Under the pieces are notes generated by a model that saw only the letters and a program-made list of their open reading frames with translations, had not been told where the DNA came from and ran no database searches. The translations under genes were made by a program, and so were the position numbers. Below, piece by piece: positions 9,927-18,852 of a stretch of DNA of 64,000 bases. This DNA is from Kitasatospora sp. Root107. Lineage in GTDB: Bacteria; Actinomycetota; Actinomycetes; Streptomycetales; Streptomycetaceae. The first letter of the stretch is position 1, and every line of letters begins with the position of its first letter. Location of the stretch: contig NZ_LMCT01000067.1 of assembly GCF_001424875.1 (NCBI RefSeq), forward strand, positions 177,657 to 241,656. Direction: 5' to 3'.

Positions 9927-10499
9927 TTAGGAGGCCAGCTGGGCCCGGGCCTCCATCAGGGCGAAGCCGAGCAGGTTGAGGCCGCGCCAGTCGGCCGGGC
10001 GGAGGGCCTGCTCGTGGTCGGCGGCCAGGCCGATGCCCCAGACCCGGTCGAGCGGGCTGGCCTCGACCAGGACCCGGTTGGCGGTGCCCAGCAGGTAGGA
10101 CCGGAGGGCCGGGTCCTGGCCGAACTTGGCTACGTTGCCCGCCACCACCAGGTCGAAGCGGGCGGCTGTCCAGCGCTGGTCGTCGAAGCCGCGGACCAGC
10201 CGCCCGAGCTTCTTCGCCTCGGCCGGCGTACGGGCCGTCAGGATCCGCCAGAACGCCTTCTCGTCATCGAACAGCCGGGCCTTGCCCGCCATCATCCAGT
10301 GCTCTGCGGTGGAGAACCGCACCCCGTCCACGGTGAACTCGGACGGCGCCCACTGGCTCAGCGAGCCGGGCCCGACGCTGCCGTCATGCTCCGGCCGGTG
10401 GCCCCAGAACATCAGGTACTTCGGCCGCGCGCCGGCCGCCACCAGGGCGGCCAGGTCCTCGCGGGTGCGGGTGGTGGAAGGGTGCGCGGCGTCGTTCAT
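9927..10499 (-). CDS. NADAR-domain protein (YbiA-like)
   Basis: A 190-aa NADAR-family protein. It has the features KYLMFWGHRP, LSQWAPSEFTVDGVRFSTAEHWMM and the C-terminal WRGLNLLGFALMEAR. Known members cleave N-glycosidic bonds of riboflavin-pathway intermediates or reverse nucleic-acid ADP-ribosylation; which applies here cannot be told. The length is typical. It lies 12 bp after the PfkB kinase gene on the same strand and may be the last gene of that operon. Confidence 0.88.
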   Translation of the reverse strand: MNDAAHPSTTRTREDLAALVAAGARPKYLMFWGHRPEHDGSVGPGSLSQWAPSEFTVDGVRFSTAEHWMMAGKARLFDDEKAFWRILTARTPAEAKKLGRLVRGFDDQRWTAARFDLVVAGNVAKFGQDPALRSYLLGTANRVLVEASPLDRVWGIGLAADHEQALRPADWRGLNLLGFALMEARAQLAS

Positions 10500-10511
10500 A
10501 CCGGCATGCTG

Positions 10512-11540
10512 TCACCCGCCACCCACACCCGGCCTCCGGTTTTCCCCGGCCACGTGCGGCCGCACCAACTCGGCCGTCTCCCGGCCGTACGCCTCGGCGA
10601 GCCTGGCGAGGAAGTCGTCCGGCCGGTACGCGTACTCCTGGGTGCCGACCGACTCCAGTGCCAGGGTGGCCAGCAGGCAGCCGACTTGGGCCGCGACCGG
10701 CAGTGGCAGTCCCCAGACCTCACCGGCCAGCACCCCGGCCCGGAAGGCGTCGCCGACGCCGGTCGGGTCGGCCCGGCGCAGCTCCTGCGGCGGGCGGATC
10801 TCGATCGGGGCTTCGCCCTGACGCTCGATCAGCACACCGTCCGCTCCGAGGGTGGTGAACCAGGTGCCGACCCGGCCGAGCAGCTCGGCCCCGGTCAGCC
10901 CGGCTCGCTCCAGCAGCAGGCCGCGCTCGTACGCGTTGGTGAAGAGCCACCGCGCGCCGTCGACCAGGGTGTGGACCTGATCGCCGGTCAGCCGGGCGAG
11001 CTGCTGGGAGGGGTCGGCGGCGAACGGGATACCCGCCACCTGGCACTCGCCAGTGCGGCGCAGCATCGCCGCCGGGTCGTCCGCCCCGATCAGCACCAGC
11101 CGGGCCGGGCCGGTGCGGCCCAGCACCTCGGGGAGGCTGATGTCGGCGGCCCGGCTCATCGCGCCCGGGTGGAAGGAGGCGATCTGGTTCTGCGCCTGGT
11201 CGGTGGTGCACAGGAAGCGGGCGGTGTACCGGCCGGGGACGGTGAGCACACCCCGGGTGTCCACGCCGTTGGCGCGCAGCCAGTCGTCGTACTCCCCGTG
11301 GTCGCCCCCGGCCGCCCCGACCAGCAGCGGGCGCAGGCCGAGCCGGCCGAGGCCGAGGGCGATGTTGGCGCCGACCCCGCCGCGCCGGATCTCCAGCCCG
11401 TCCACCAGGAACGAGAGCGAGACCTTGGTCAGCTGATCGGGCAGCAGCTGGTCGGAGATCAGGCCGGGGAAGGTCATCAGGTGGTCGGTGGCGATCGAGC
11501 CACTGATCACGATCTGCCCGTGGGCGGCGTACGCGGTCAT
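10512..11540 (-). CDS. PfkB-family carbohydrate/nucleoside kinase
   Basis: A 342-aa ribokinase-fold kinase. It starts with an IVISGSIATDHLM strand and has the substrate-side RRGGVGANIALGLGRLG motif. The C-terminal signature PTGVGDAFRAGVLAG contains the catalytic Asp, with Val replacing the usual Ala of GAGD. The fold resembles adenosine kinases more than phosphofructokinases, but the substrate is not determined. The ATG at 11540 has GAGGGAGA 4-6 nt upstream. It lies 26 bp after the first monooxygenase gene and is probably part of the ABC transporter operon. Confidence 0.85.
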   Translation of the reverse strand: MTAYAAHGQIVISGSIATDHLMTFPGLISDQLLPDQLTKVSLSFLVDGLEIRRGGVGANIALGLGRLGLRPLLVGAAGGDHGEYDDWLRANGVDTRGVLTVPGRYTARFLCTTDQAQNQIASFHPGAMSRAADISLPEVLGRTGPARLVLIGADDPAAMLRRTGECQVAGIPFAADPSQQLARLTGDQVHTLVDGARWLFTNAYERGLLLERAGLTGAELLGRVGTWFTTLGADGVLIERQGEAPIEIRPPQELRRADPTGVGDAFRAGVLAGEVWGLPLPVAAQVGCLLATLALESVGTQEYAYRPDDFLARLAEAYGRETAELVRPHVAGENRRPGVGGG

Positions 11541-11566
11541 CGGATCTCCCTCGGAAGGTGGAGCGG

Positions 11567-12649
11567 TCACCAGCCGTGCCGGTGGCCGCCGGTCCGCAGC
11601 CGGGAGACCAACTCCCGGCGCAGCGCCCGGTCCTGGTCGGTCTCCACCGCCAGGTCGAGCTGGACGATGTCCACCCCGGCCGAGTGCAGCGAGCCGATCC
11701 GGTCGGCGACGGTGGCCGGTGAACCGGCGTAGGCGGTGGCGAACGCGCGGCGGACGTACGCGGCCACCTGGTCGGCCGCCTGCTGGTCGGGCACCTGGCC
11801 GCGCTCGCGGTCGCGGTCCAGCGCGACCGCCTCGGCGAACCGGGGCCGGTCCGGCCCCGAGGTGAGCCGCAGGGCGTCCCGGCGCAGCTCCTGGACCCGC
11901 CGCCGGGCGGCCTCGTCGGTGTCGGCCAGTACCAGGGTGAGGTGCCGCCAGATCCGCAGGCTCCGGCCGAACCCGGCTGCGGTGGCCCGGATTTCGCCGA
12001 TCCGGCGCCGGGTGTCGGGCAGCGGGAGCGACGGCAGGGCGTACACCTCGGCGTGCCGGGCGGCCAGCTCGACACCGGCCGGGGCCGAGCCGCCGAACGA
12101 GATCAGCTCGCCTCCCGGTTCGGGCCGAAGCCCGGCCAGTGCACCCCTGACCTGGTAGAACTCGCCCTTGTGGTCGAACTCCTGATCGGCTGTCAGGGAG
12201 CGCCGGAGCAGCCCCAGGTACTCGTCGGCCCGCCGGTAGCGGTCCGGCTTGCCCAGGGTGTCGCCGTCCCTGGCCACGTCCAGATCACTGGATCCGACGA
12301 TCACATGCGCCGCCACCCGGCCGCCGGAGAGCCGGTCCAGGGTGGCGAGTTGGCGGGCCGCGACGGTGGGGGCGGTGGTGCCGACCCGGTGGGCGACGGC
12401 GATCCGCAGCCGGCTGGTGGCGGCCAACGCCCAACTGCCCACCAGCCACGGGTCGGGCCAGGAACTCGACTGCACCACCAGGGCGCTGTCGAGCCCGTCC
12501 TCCTCGTTCTCCCTGGCTGTCCTGGTCACGTGCCCGGGATCGGCGGTGCGGTCCCTGGGGTCGGGGGCGAACCGCAGCGCCTGCCGCTCCCGAGGGGTCC
12601 GGCCGGTGACCGGGGCGGCCCGTACGCCGCCGCGCAGTTCGAGTTCCAT
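11567..12649 (-). CDS. Luciferase-like (LLM) flavin-dependent monooxygenase 1
   Basis: A 360-aa member of the bacterial luciferase / alkanesulfonate monooxygenase fold. Visible features are TIM-barrel segments SALVVQSSSWPDPW and LDRLSGGRVAAHVIVGS, and the SYFGGSA-like ISFGGSAPAGVELAARHAEVY motif. It should use reduced FMN (or F420) and O2 to oxidise a small substrate. GTG at 12652 and ATG at 12649 are adjacent starts after GAGGGG. It lies 9 bp downstream of a second LLM gene and the importer genes, suggesting oxidation of the imported compound. Confidence 0.85.
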   Translation of the reverse strand: MELELRGGVRAAPVTGRTPRERQALRFAPDPRDRTADPGHVTRTARENEEDGLDSALVVQSSSWPDPWLVGSWALAATSRLRIAVAHRVGTTAPTVAARQLATLDRLSGGRVAAHVIVGSSDLDVARDGDTLGKPDRYRRADEYLGLLRRSLTADQEFDHKGEFYQVRGALAGLRPEPGGELISFGGSAPAGVELAARHAEVYALPSLPLPDTRRRIGEIRATAAGFGRSLRIWRHLTLVLADTDEAARRRVQELRRDALRLTSGPDRPRFAEAVALDRDRERGQVPDQQAADQVAAYVRRAFATAYAGSPATVADRIGSLHSAGVDIVQLDLAVETDQDRALRRELVSRLRTGGHRHGW

Positions 12650-12658
12650 CACGGCCCC

Positions 12659-13666
12659 TCAGCCCGCCGCCGGGCCGAGCCGGGCCAGGGTGTCCAGCAG
12701 CCGGGCCCGGCTGACGAACACCTCGGGCGGCAGCGACACGTACAGCTGGATGGTGGTGACGCCCGGGCGGTGGTACCGCATGATCCGCTCCCGGCACTCC
12801 TCGGGGGAGCCGGAGATGAACAGGCCGTCCACCACCTCGTCGGGCAGGGCGGCCTGCGAGCCCTCCGGGTCGCCGGCCGCCCAGAGCTTGTGCGTGTCGG
12901 CGAGCAACTCGCCGTGGCCCAGCCACTCGTGGAACTTGCGGTACGGCTCCCGGTTCAGGATCCAGGCCAGGAACGGCCGGCTGGCCCGGTGCGCGTAGTC
13001 GGTGTCCTCGGTCGGGCAGACGAAGACCTTGACCACCAGCTCCTTGCCCGGCGGCTGCGGACCGACCGCGTCCAGCACCTTCGGCACGTCCTCGGGGAAC
13101 AGCAGGTTGGAGATCGCGCCGTCCCCCTCGGTGAAGCCGAGCCGGAGCATGTTGGGGCGCAGCGCGCCGAGGATCACCTTGACCGGCTCGGCCGGCGGGT
13201 GCGGCAGCCGGTACCCGGTGATCGAGAAGGTGTCGAAGTCCCCGGCGATGTGCTCGCCGCGCAGCGCCCGGGTGACGAACCGCAGCACGTCCCTGGTCCG
13301 CTTGAAGGGCTCGTCGAACGGGATGCCGTTGATGTCGGTGACGTGCGCCGGGACGGAGGCGCCGATTCCCAGCAGCAGGCGCCCGGGCGCGAGTTGGGCC
13401 AGCGTGGCGGCGGTCTGCGCGAGCACCGCCGGGCCCCGGGTGTGCACCGGCACGATGCCGGTGCCGATCCGCAGGCTGGGCGACCAGGCGGCGGTCGCGG
13501 CCAGCGGGGTGAAGGCGTCGGTGCCGCCGCCCTCGGCGCTCCAGACGTCGGTGTAGCCGAGGTCGGGGAGCCGCTCGACGATGAAGCGGTGCCGGTCGAT
13601 GGTCAGGCCGGGCAGCGGCAGCGTGATGCCCCACTTCGGCGGTTCTGAGGTGTACGCGGTGGTCAT
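12659..13666 (-). CDS. Luciferase-like (LLM) F420/flavin-dependent oxidoreductase 2
   Basis: A 335-aa LLM-family protein whose WGITLPLPGL start and GIVPVHTRGPAVLAQTAATL segment resemble F420-dependent members. The ATG at 13666 has AGGAAGG about 8 nt upstream. It lies 26 bp after the substrate-binding protein gene and 9 bp before the other LLM gene. The two differ strongly in sequence, so they probably catalyse successive or alternative steps rather than forming a recent duplication. Cofactor choice cannot be settled from sequence alone. Confidence 0.85.
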   Translation of the reverse strand: MTTAYTSEPPKWGITLPLPGLTIDRHRFIVERLPDLGYTDVWSAEGGGTDAFTPLAATAAWSPSLRIGTGIVPVHTRGPAVLAQTAATLAQLAPGRLLLGIGASVPAHVTDINGIPFDEPFKRTRDVLRFVTRALRGEHIAGDFDTFSITGYRLPHPPAEPVKVILGALRPNMLRLGFTEGDGAISNLLFPEDVPKVLDAVGPQPPGKELVVKVFVCPTEDTDYAHRASRPFLAWILNREPYRKFHEWLGHGELLADTHKLWAAGDPEGSQAALPDEVVDGLFISGSPEECRERIMRYHRPGVTTIQLYVSLPPEVFVSRARLLDTLARLGPAAG

Positions 13667-13691
13667 CGGGCGGCCTTCCTGCGGGCGGGGG

Positions 13692-15308
13692 TCACGGCCG
13701 GACCGAGACCGTGGTGAGGTCGAGGAACCAGGACTGCGGCTGGACCAGGCCCTGCACCTTCGGCGAAAGAGCCCTGGGGTTGCGGTCGTTGACCACGAAC
13801 AGCCACGGCGCGTCGGCGGTCACCAGCCCGAGCGCCTGCCGGTAGTCGGCCTGCCGCTTGGCCTGGTCGGGCGAGGCGGCGGCGGACTTGAGCAGCTCGT
13901 CCACCTTCGGGTTGGCGTAGTGGCCGGTCCAGAACGGGCTGTTGGAGCCGACGAAGAGCGGCAGCAGCGCCTCCGACTGGAACAGCGTGGTGGACTGCGC
14001 GATGGCGTCCGAGCCGAGCGCGACCTCGCCCTTGGCCTCGGCGCCGATCAGCGTCGACCAGTCGGTGGTGCGCAGCTCGACCTTGATGCCGACGGCCGCC
14101 AGATCGCGCTGGATCGCCTCGGCGATCGGCACCGGCACCAGGTTTCCCGAGCCGCCGGTGGGCACCGTGACCGAGCTGGCGAAGCCGCCGGACAGTCCGG
14201 CTTCGGCGAGCAACTGCTTGGCCTTGGCCGGGTCGTAGGAGTACGCGTCGCCCGCCTTGTCGTACGCGGCGGTGGCCCGGGGCGCGGCCTGGTAGGCCGG
14301 GTCGGCGGTGCCGTGCAGCAGCTTGTCGGCGATCGCCTGGCGGTTGATCGCGAAGTTGGCCGCCCTGCGCACCCGGGGGTCGCTCCACGGCGCCTTGGTG
14401 GTGTCCAGGATCCAGTACCAGAGGTGGTCGTAGCTGTTGGTGAGCACCTGCACGCCGTCGGCCTTCAGACTGTCGAGGTCGTCCGGGTTCGGGTACTCGA
14501 TCCAGTTCACCCCGCCGGAGCGGAGTGCGGCGGTGCGGGCGGCGGCGTCCGGGATCGGCTTGACCACCAGCTTGTCCAGCTTGGGTGCGCCGCGCCAGTA
14601 GGTCTTGTTGGCGACCAGCTCGATCTGCTGGCCCTCGGTGTACGAGGAGAACGCGAACGGGCCGGTACCGACCGGGTGTTGGGCGAACTTGGCGGAGCCG
14701 GTCAGCTTGACGGCGGTCGGGCTGGCGATCAGGACGTGCGCCAGGTCCTCCGGGAAGTGGCCGTTGGGGTCCTTGGTGACCAGCTCGACGTGGTCCGCGT
14801 CCAGCTTGCGGTAGCCGGTGATGCCGCCCGCGTACTCCTTGGCGGCGGCGCCGAGCGCGTCGGTCCAGTACTCGCTGCCCTTCTTCAGGTAGCGGTCCAG
14901 GTTGAACAGCACGGCGTCGGCGTCGAAGGCGGTGCCGTCCTGGAAGGTGACGCCCTTGCGCAGGGTGAAGGTCCAGGTCTTCGCGTCCGGGGCGACCTGC
15001 CAGGACTCGGCCAGCGCTCCCGTGACGGCCGGCGGCTTGTCGGTGACCGACAGGTCGTAGCGGGTCAGGCCCTCGTAGATCTGGAAGCTGACCAGCCGCT
15101 TGCCCTCGAAGCCGGCCCCGCCGATCACGGTGTCCGGGTTGGGCAGCTTGCCGGTGGCACCGATCACCAGGGTGCCGCCCCTGCCCTTGCCGCCGGCGTC
15201 CGAGCCCGGCGCGGTGGCCGAGCTGGAGGCGCAGCCGGCGGTGGGGAGCAGCAGCGTGGCGGCCAGCGCGACGGCTCTGGAGCGGGTCATCAGGTGACGG
15301 TGCGTCAT
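13692..15308 (-). CDS. Peptide/nickel-type ABC transporter substrate-binding lipoprotein
   Basis: A 538-aa family 5 extracellular solute-binding protein (DppA/OppA/NikA class). It has a lipoprotein signal ending LLPTAGC and the family landmarks GLTRYD, LAESWQ, WTFTLRKGVTFQDGTAF and GTGPFAF. The ATG at 15308 overlaps the TAA of the ATPase by one base and has GAGGACC upstream. Its ligand is unknown: family members bind peptides, nickel chelates, sugars or opines. Coupling to two monooxygenases points to a small organic substrate. Confidence 0.92.
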   Translation of the reverse strand: MTHRHLMTRSRAVALAATLLLPTAGCASSSATAPGSDAGGKGRGGTLVIGATGKLPNPDTVIGGAGFEGKRLVSFQIYEGLTRYDLSVTDKPPAVTGALAESWQVAPDAKTWTFTLRKGVTFQDGTAFDADAVLFNLDRYLKKGSEYWTDALGAAAKEYAGGITGYRKLDADHVELVTKDPNGHFPEDLAHVLIASPTAVKLTGSAKFAQHPVGTGPFAFSSYTEGQQIELVANKTYWRGAPKLDKLVVKPIPDAAARTAALRSGGVNWIEYPNPDDLDSLKADGVQVLTNSYDHLWYWILDTTKAPWSDPRVRRAANFAINRQAIADKLLHGTADPAYQAAPRATAAYDKAGDAYSYDPAKAKQLLAEAGLSGGFASSVTVPTGGSGNLVPVPIAEAIQRDLAAVGIKVELRTTDWSTLIGAEAKGEVALGSDAIAQSTTLFQSEALLPLFVGSNSPFWTGHYANPKVDELLKSAAASPDQAKRQADYRQALGLVTADAPWLFVVNDRNPRALSPKVQGLVQPQSWFLDLTTVSVRP

Positions 15309-16282
15309 TATGTGGTCCTCAGTGCGTGATCGGACGTCCGAGGGGCGCCGGTAGCGGCGTCCAACAGGGCGCGGGTGTAGGGGTGTTGCGGGGCCGACCA
15401 GAGCTGGTCGGCCGGGCCCTGCTCGACCACCAGGCCGTCGCGCAGCACCAGCACCCGATGGGCGAGGCGCCGGACCACGGCCAGGTCGTGCGAGATGAAC
15501 AGGTAGGCCAGACCGGTCCTTTCCTGCAGACCGGTCAGCAGGTCGAGCAGCCGTTCCTGCACGCTGCGGTCCAGCGCCGAGGTCGGCTCGTCGCAGACCA
15601 CCAGCTCGGGGCGGGTGGCCAGGGCCCGGGCCAGCGCCACCCGCTGGAGCTGTCCACCGGACAGTTCGCGCGGGTAGCGCAGGGCCAACTCCGGCTTCAG
15701 GCCGACCTGTTCGAACAGCTCGGCGACCTGTGCCGGGCGGTCCCGGCGAGGGGTGCCGTGCAGCCGCAGCGGGTCGGCCACCGCGTCGCCCGCGCGCAGC
15801 GCCGGGTTGAGCGAGCCGCGCGGGTGCTGCGGCACGAACTGGAGCCGGGCCCGGACCGCCCTGGCGCTCCGGCCGCGCAGCCGGTACGGGTCGTGCCCGG
15901 CGAACCGGACCGTGCCGCCGTCCGGCGCAAGCAGCCCGAGTGCCAGCCGGGCCAGGGTGGACTTGCCCGACCCCGACTCGCCGACCAGGCCGACCGTCTC
16001 ACCGGGGGTCACGTGGAGGCTGACTCCGGCCAGTGCGGTCCTTCTGCCGAAGTCTTTGCGGACTGCGTCGACCGTCAACAGTTGTGGGGGATCGGGGCGC
16101 TTGCTGTCTGCACTGCGCAAGGTTGCACTTTCCAGGGGCTCGGGGAACTGCGACGGTTCGTGGCTGGCGGGCATCACTGCGAAAGTGCCTGACCCGGTAC
16201 GTACGTTGAACGCTTCTGAGGTCGGCGCCGCCGTTCCCCGGGCCCCTGTCTTCCGCACCGTGTGCCCGGAGCCCGGGATCAT
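15308..16282 (-). CDS. Peptide-type ABC transporter ATPase (DppF-like) with repeat-encoded N-terminal insert
   Basis: A 324-aa ABC ATPase with Walker A GESGSGKST, signature LSGGQLQR and Walker B ELVVCDEPTSALD, ending in the HPYTRALLDA oligopeptide-ATPase tail. The ATG at 16282 overlaps the TGA of the preceding ATPase (ATGA) and has AGGAG 8 nt upstream, so it is the natural start. Residues about 12-50 are then encoded by a copy of the dispersed repeat (16133-16248), read through in frame. The conserved domain begins only at about residue 66 (LTVDAVRKDF). An alternative start at 16174 lies inside the repeat and lacks a good ribosome site. Confidence 0.85.
   Translation of the reverse strand: MIPGSGHTVRKTGARGTAAPTSEAFNVRTGSGTFAVMPASHEPSQFPEPLESATLRSADSKRPDPPQLLTVDAVRKDFGRRTALAGVSLHVTPGETVGLVGESGSGKSTLARLALGLLAPDGGTVRFAGHDPYRLRGRSARAVRARLQFVPQHPRGSLNPALRAGDAVADPLRLHGTPRRDRPAQVAELFEQVGLKPELALRYPRELSGGQLQRVALARALATRPELVVCDEPTSALDRSVQERLLDLLTGLQERTGLAYLFISHDLAVVRRLAHRVLVLRDGLVVEQGPADQLWSAPQHPYTRALLDAATGAPRTSDHALRTT
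16133..16248. repeat. Dispersed repeat, copy B, inside a coding sequence
   Basis: The left arm starts CAGGGGCTCGGGGAACTGCG; the right arm is its diverged inverse and ends in CCCGGGCCCCTG. On the minus strand the right unit carries GTCAGGCACTTTCGC, shared with copies C and D. The 24 bp to its right (TCTTCCGCACCGTGTGCC) also resemble those of copy A. The element lies within the frame of the DppF-like ATPase without a stop codon. Confidence 0.85.
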
Positions 16283-17022
16283 CGGAGGGCTCCTGGTTCG
16301 GCGGCGAGGAGTTCCGCCGGGCCGGAATCGACGACGTGGCCGTCGCGCAGCACCGCGACCGTGCCGCCGATCCGGCGGGCCGCCGTCAGGTCGTGGGTGA
16401 CCAGCAGCAGCGCGAGGCCGCACTCCCGGCGGAGCTCGTCGAAGAGGTCCAGGATCCGGCCGCGCACCAGCGCGTCCAGCGCGGTGGTCGGCTCGTCGGC
16501 GATCAGCAGTTCGGGCCCGCAGCACACCGCGATGGCGATCGCGGCCCGCTGCCGCAGGCCCCCGGACAGTTCGTGCGGGTAGCTCCGGGCCACCCGCTCG
16601 GGCTCGGAGATCCCGGCCAGCTCCAGCAGCCGGGGTACGGCGTCCCGGGCAGCCCGCCGCCCGTCGGCCCGGCCGTGCCGCCGGAGCACCTCGGCCAGCT
16701 GCGGGCCGATCCGGCGCAGCGGGTCCAGTGCGGCGGTCGGGTCCTGCGGTACGTAGCCGATCCGGCTGCCGCGCACCCGGGACCAGTCCCGTTCGTTCAG
16801 CCCGCGCAGCTCGGTGCCGCCGAGCCGGATCTCGCCGGAGACCTCGGCGCCGCGCCCGGGCAGGCCGAGCACGGTCCTGGCGACGGTGGTCTTGCCGCTG
16901 CCGGACTCGCCGAGCAGTACCAGCGCCTCCCCGGCGCCCACCTCGAACGAGACCCCGGCCACGGCCCGGACCCCGCCCGGGTAGCCGACCGTCAGGCCGG
17001 TGACGCTCAGGGCCGCGCTCAC
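16279..17022 (-). CDS. Peptide-type ABC transporter ATPase (DppD-like)
   Basis: A 247-aa ABC ATPase with Walker A GESGSGKTT, signature LSGGLRQR and Walker B ELLIADEPTTALD. The GTG at 17022 overlaps the permease stop by 4 nt (GTGA) and immediately precedes the SAALSVTGLTVGYPGG strand; longer frames are not conserved. At 247 residues it is shorter than typical DppD because the C-terminal oligopeptide-type extension is absent. It should pair with the DppF-like ATPase as a heterodimer driving the DppB/C channel. Confidence 0.9.
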   Translation of the reverse strand: MSAALSVTGLTVGYPGGVRAVAGVSFEVGAGEALVLLGESGSGKTTVARTVLGLPGRGAEVSGEIRLGGTELRGLNERDWSRVRGSRIGYVPQDPTAALDPLRRIGPQLAEVLRRHGRADGRRAARDAVPRLLELAGISEPERVARSYPHELSGGLRQRAAIAIAVCCGPELLIADEPTTALDALVRGRILDLFDELRRECGLALLLVTHDLTAARRIGGTVAVLRDGHVVDSGPAELLAAEPGALR

Positions 17023-17861
17023 CGGGCCACCGCCGGGAGTTGGGCGCCGCTGTCGCCGAGGCGGCGGCGCAGGCGCTCGCCGAGGGTGTTGAAGAGCACC
17101 GAGACCAGCAGGATCACCACGGCGGGCTGGACCGCCACCCAGGGGTGGGTGAGCAGGGCGGGCCGCAGCTCGTCCAGCATCGCCCCCCACTCGGCGGTCG
17201 GCGGGGCGACCCCGAGGCCGAGGAAGGAGAGCCCGGCGGCATACACCACGGCGAGCCCGACCAGCGAGGACGCGTACACCAGCACCACCGGCGCGACCAC
17301 CGGCAGCACCTGACGCACCGCCAGTTCGAACGCTCCGGCGCCGCTCACCCGGGCCGCCTCCAGGTACTCGGCGGTGCGGATCCGGCGGACCTCGGTGAAG
17401 CCGACCCGGGCCACCGCCGGGGTGAGCACCACCGAGAGCGCCAGCACGGTCGCGCCGAGCCCGGGCCGGAGCAGGGTGGCCACCGCGATGGCCAGCAGCA
17501 CCCCGGGGAAGGCGTACAGCACGTCCAGCGAGCGCAGCAGCGCCTGTTCGGTGATCCGGCCGCCGAGGCCCGCCGTGATCCCGAGCAGGGTGCCGAGCAC
17601 GGTGGCCAGCAGGACCGGCACCAGCCCGCCGACCAGCGAGGCGCGGGCCGCCCAGATCAGCCGGCTGAGCAGGTCCCGGCCCTGGCCGTCGGTGCCGAGC
17701 AGGTGATCAGCGGCGCCGGGGTCGAGCAGCCGGGCGTCCAGCGAGCCGGCCGCCGGGTCGTACGGGGCGGCCAGCGGCGCGGCCAGCGTGACCAGGAGCA
17801 GTAGCAGCGCGGCTCCGAGGGAGAGCAGCAGGACGGGGTCCTGACGGAGGGTCGGCTTCAT
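17019..17861 (-). CDS. Peptide/nickel-type ABC permease (DppC-like)
   Basis: A 280-aa membrane protein with about six hydrophobic helices and the permease coupling loop EYLEAARVSGAGAFELAVRQ. The periplasmic stretch HLLGTDGQGRDLLSRLIWAAR is the hallmark of DppC/OppC/NikC. It starts 2 bp after the DppB-like gene and overlaps the downstream ATPase gene, consistent with one polycistronic unit. Confidence 0.92.
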   Translation of the reverse strand: MKPTLRQDPVLLLSLGAALLLLLVTLAAPLAAPYDPAAGSLDARLLDPGAADHLLGTDGQGRDLLSRLIWAARASLVGGLVPVLLATVLGTLLGITAGLGGRITEQALLRSLDVLYAFPGVLLAIAVATLLRPGLGATVLALSVVLTPAVARVGFTEVRRIRTAEYLEAARVSGAGAFELAVRQVLPVVAPVVLVYASSLVGLAVVYAAGLSFLGLGVAPPTAEWGAMLDELRPALLTHPWVAVQPAVVILLVSVLFNTLGERLRRRLGDSGAQLPAVAR

Positions 17862-17863
17862 GG

Positions 17864-18808
17864 TCAGCCCCGCACCCGGGGGTCGACGGCCGCGTGCGCC
17901 GCGTCCACCAGCAGGTTGATGCCGACGAAGGCGACCGCCACCAGCAGCACCCCGCCCTGCACCAGCGGCAGGTCGCGGGCGGAGAGTGCGTCGAACAGCA
18001 GCCGGCCGATGCCCGGCCAGGCGAACAGGGTCTCCACGAACACCACGCCCTCCAGCAGGTAGGCCAGTTGGAGGCCGCCGATGGTGAGCAGGGCGGGGGA
18101 GGCGTTGTGCACGCAGTGCCGCAGAACAGCCGCCCGGCTCAGGCCGCGGGCCCGCAGGCTGTCGGCCAGTTCGCCCGCCAGTACCGCGGCCAGCGCAGCC
18201 CGGAACACCTTGGCGGTCAGCCCGAGCGGCACCAGTGCGGCGGCCACGGCGGGCAGCACCAGGTGCCGCAGCAGGTCGGCCGGGCCGCCGGAGCCGAACA
18301 CGTCGTGCGTCCCGCCGGCGGGCAGCCAGCGCAGCCGGACCGCGAACACGGCGATCAGCAGCAGCGCCACCGAGTACTGCGGCGCGGACACCGCGAGGGT
18401 GCTCAGCGCGCCGCAGACCTTGCCCGGCAGGCGGTCAGGACGGACGGCGCCGAGCGCGCCGAGCAGCACCCCGCCGGTCAGCACCAGCAGGAAGGCCGCG
18501 CCGGTCAACAGCAGGGTCTGGCCGAGCGCCGAGCCGAGCAGCTCCTGCACGGGGCGCTGGGCGGAGATCGACACCCCCAGGTCACCGTGCAGCGCATGGG
18601 CCAGCCAGCCGAGGTAGCGCACCGGCAACGGCCGTTCCAGGCCGAGCCGTTCGGACAACTCCTGCCGGGCCTCGGGTGGTGCGCCGGGGCCGAGGAAGGC
18701 GGTCAGCGGATCACCGGGCACCAGCGCCACGGTGGCGAACACCACGACCGTCACGCCGAGCAGCGTCGGCACCGCGAGCAGCACCCGGCGCAGCAGGAAC
18801 CCGGTCAT
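17864..18808 (-). CDS. Peptide/nickel-type ABC permease (DppB-like)
   Basis: A 314-aa permease opening FLLRRVLLAVPTLLGVTVVVF and containing the conserved LVPGDP motif and the coupling-loop region LADSLRARGLSRAAVLRHCV. Six hydrophobic helices are expected. The ATG at 18808 overlaps the TGA of a 15-codon upstream ORF, which has the strong ribosome site; translation is thus probably coupled. This is the first structural gene of the importer operon. Confidence 0.9.
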   Translation of the reverse strand: MTGFLLRRVLLAVPTLLGVTVVVFATVALVPGDPLTAFLGPGAPPEARQELSERLGLERPLPVRYLGWLAHALHGDLGVSISAQRPVQELLGSALGQTLLLTGAAFLLVLTGGVLLGALGAVRPDRLPGKVCGALSTLAVSAPQYSVALLLIAVFAVRLRWLPAGGTHDVFGSGGPADLLRHLVLPAVAAALVPLGLTAKVFRAALAAVLAGELADSLRARGLSRAAVLRHCVHNASPALLTIGGLQLAYLLEGVVFVETLFAWPGIGRLLFDALSARDLPLVQGGVLLVAVAFVGINLLVDAAHAAVDPRVRG

Positions 18809-18852
18809 CCGCACACCCCGCTCGGCAGGGTGGTGGGCTGGGCGGCGGGCAT
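18805..18852 (-). CDS. Short upstream ORF coupled to the DppB-like gene
   Basis: A 15-codon ORF encodes MPAAQPTTLPSGVCG. Its ATG is preceded by GGAAGGA, and its TGA overlaps the permease ATG (ATGA). The permease has no better ribosome site of its own, so ribosomes may arrive through this ORF. It could be a coupling or attenuation leader. It is too short to judge conservation. Confidence 0.45.
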   Translation of the reverse strand: MPAAQPTTLPSGVCG

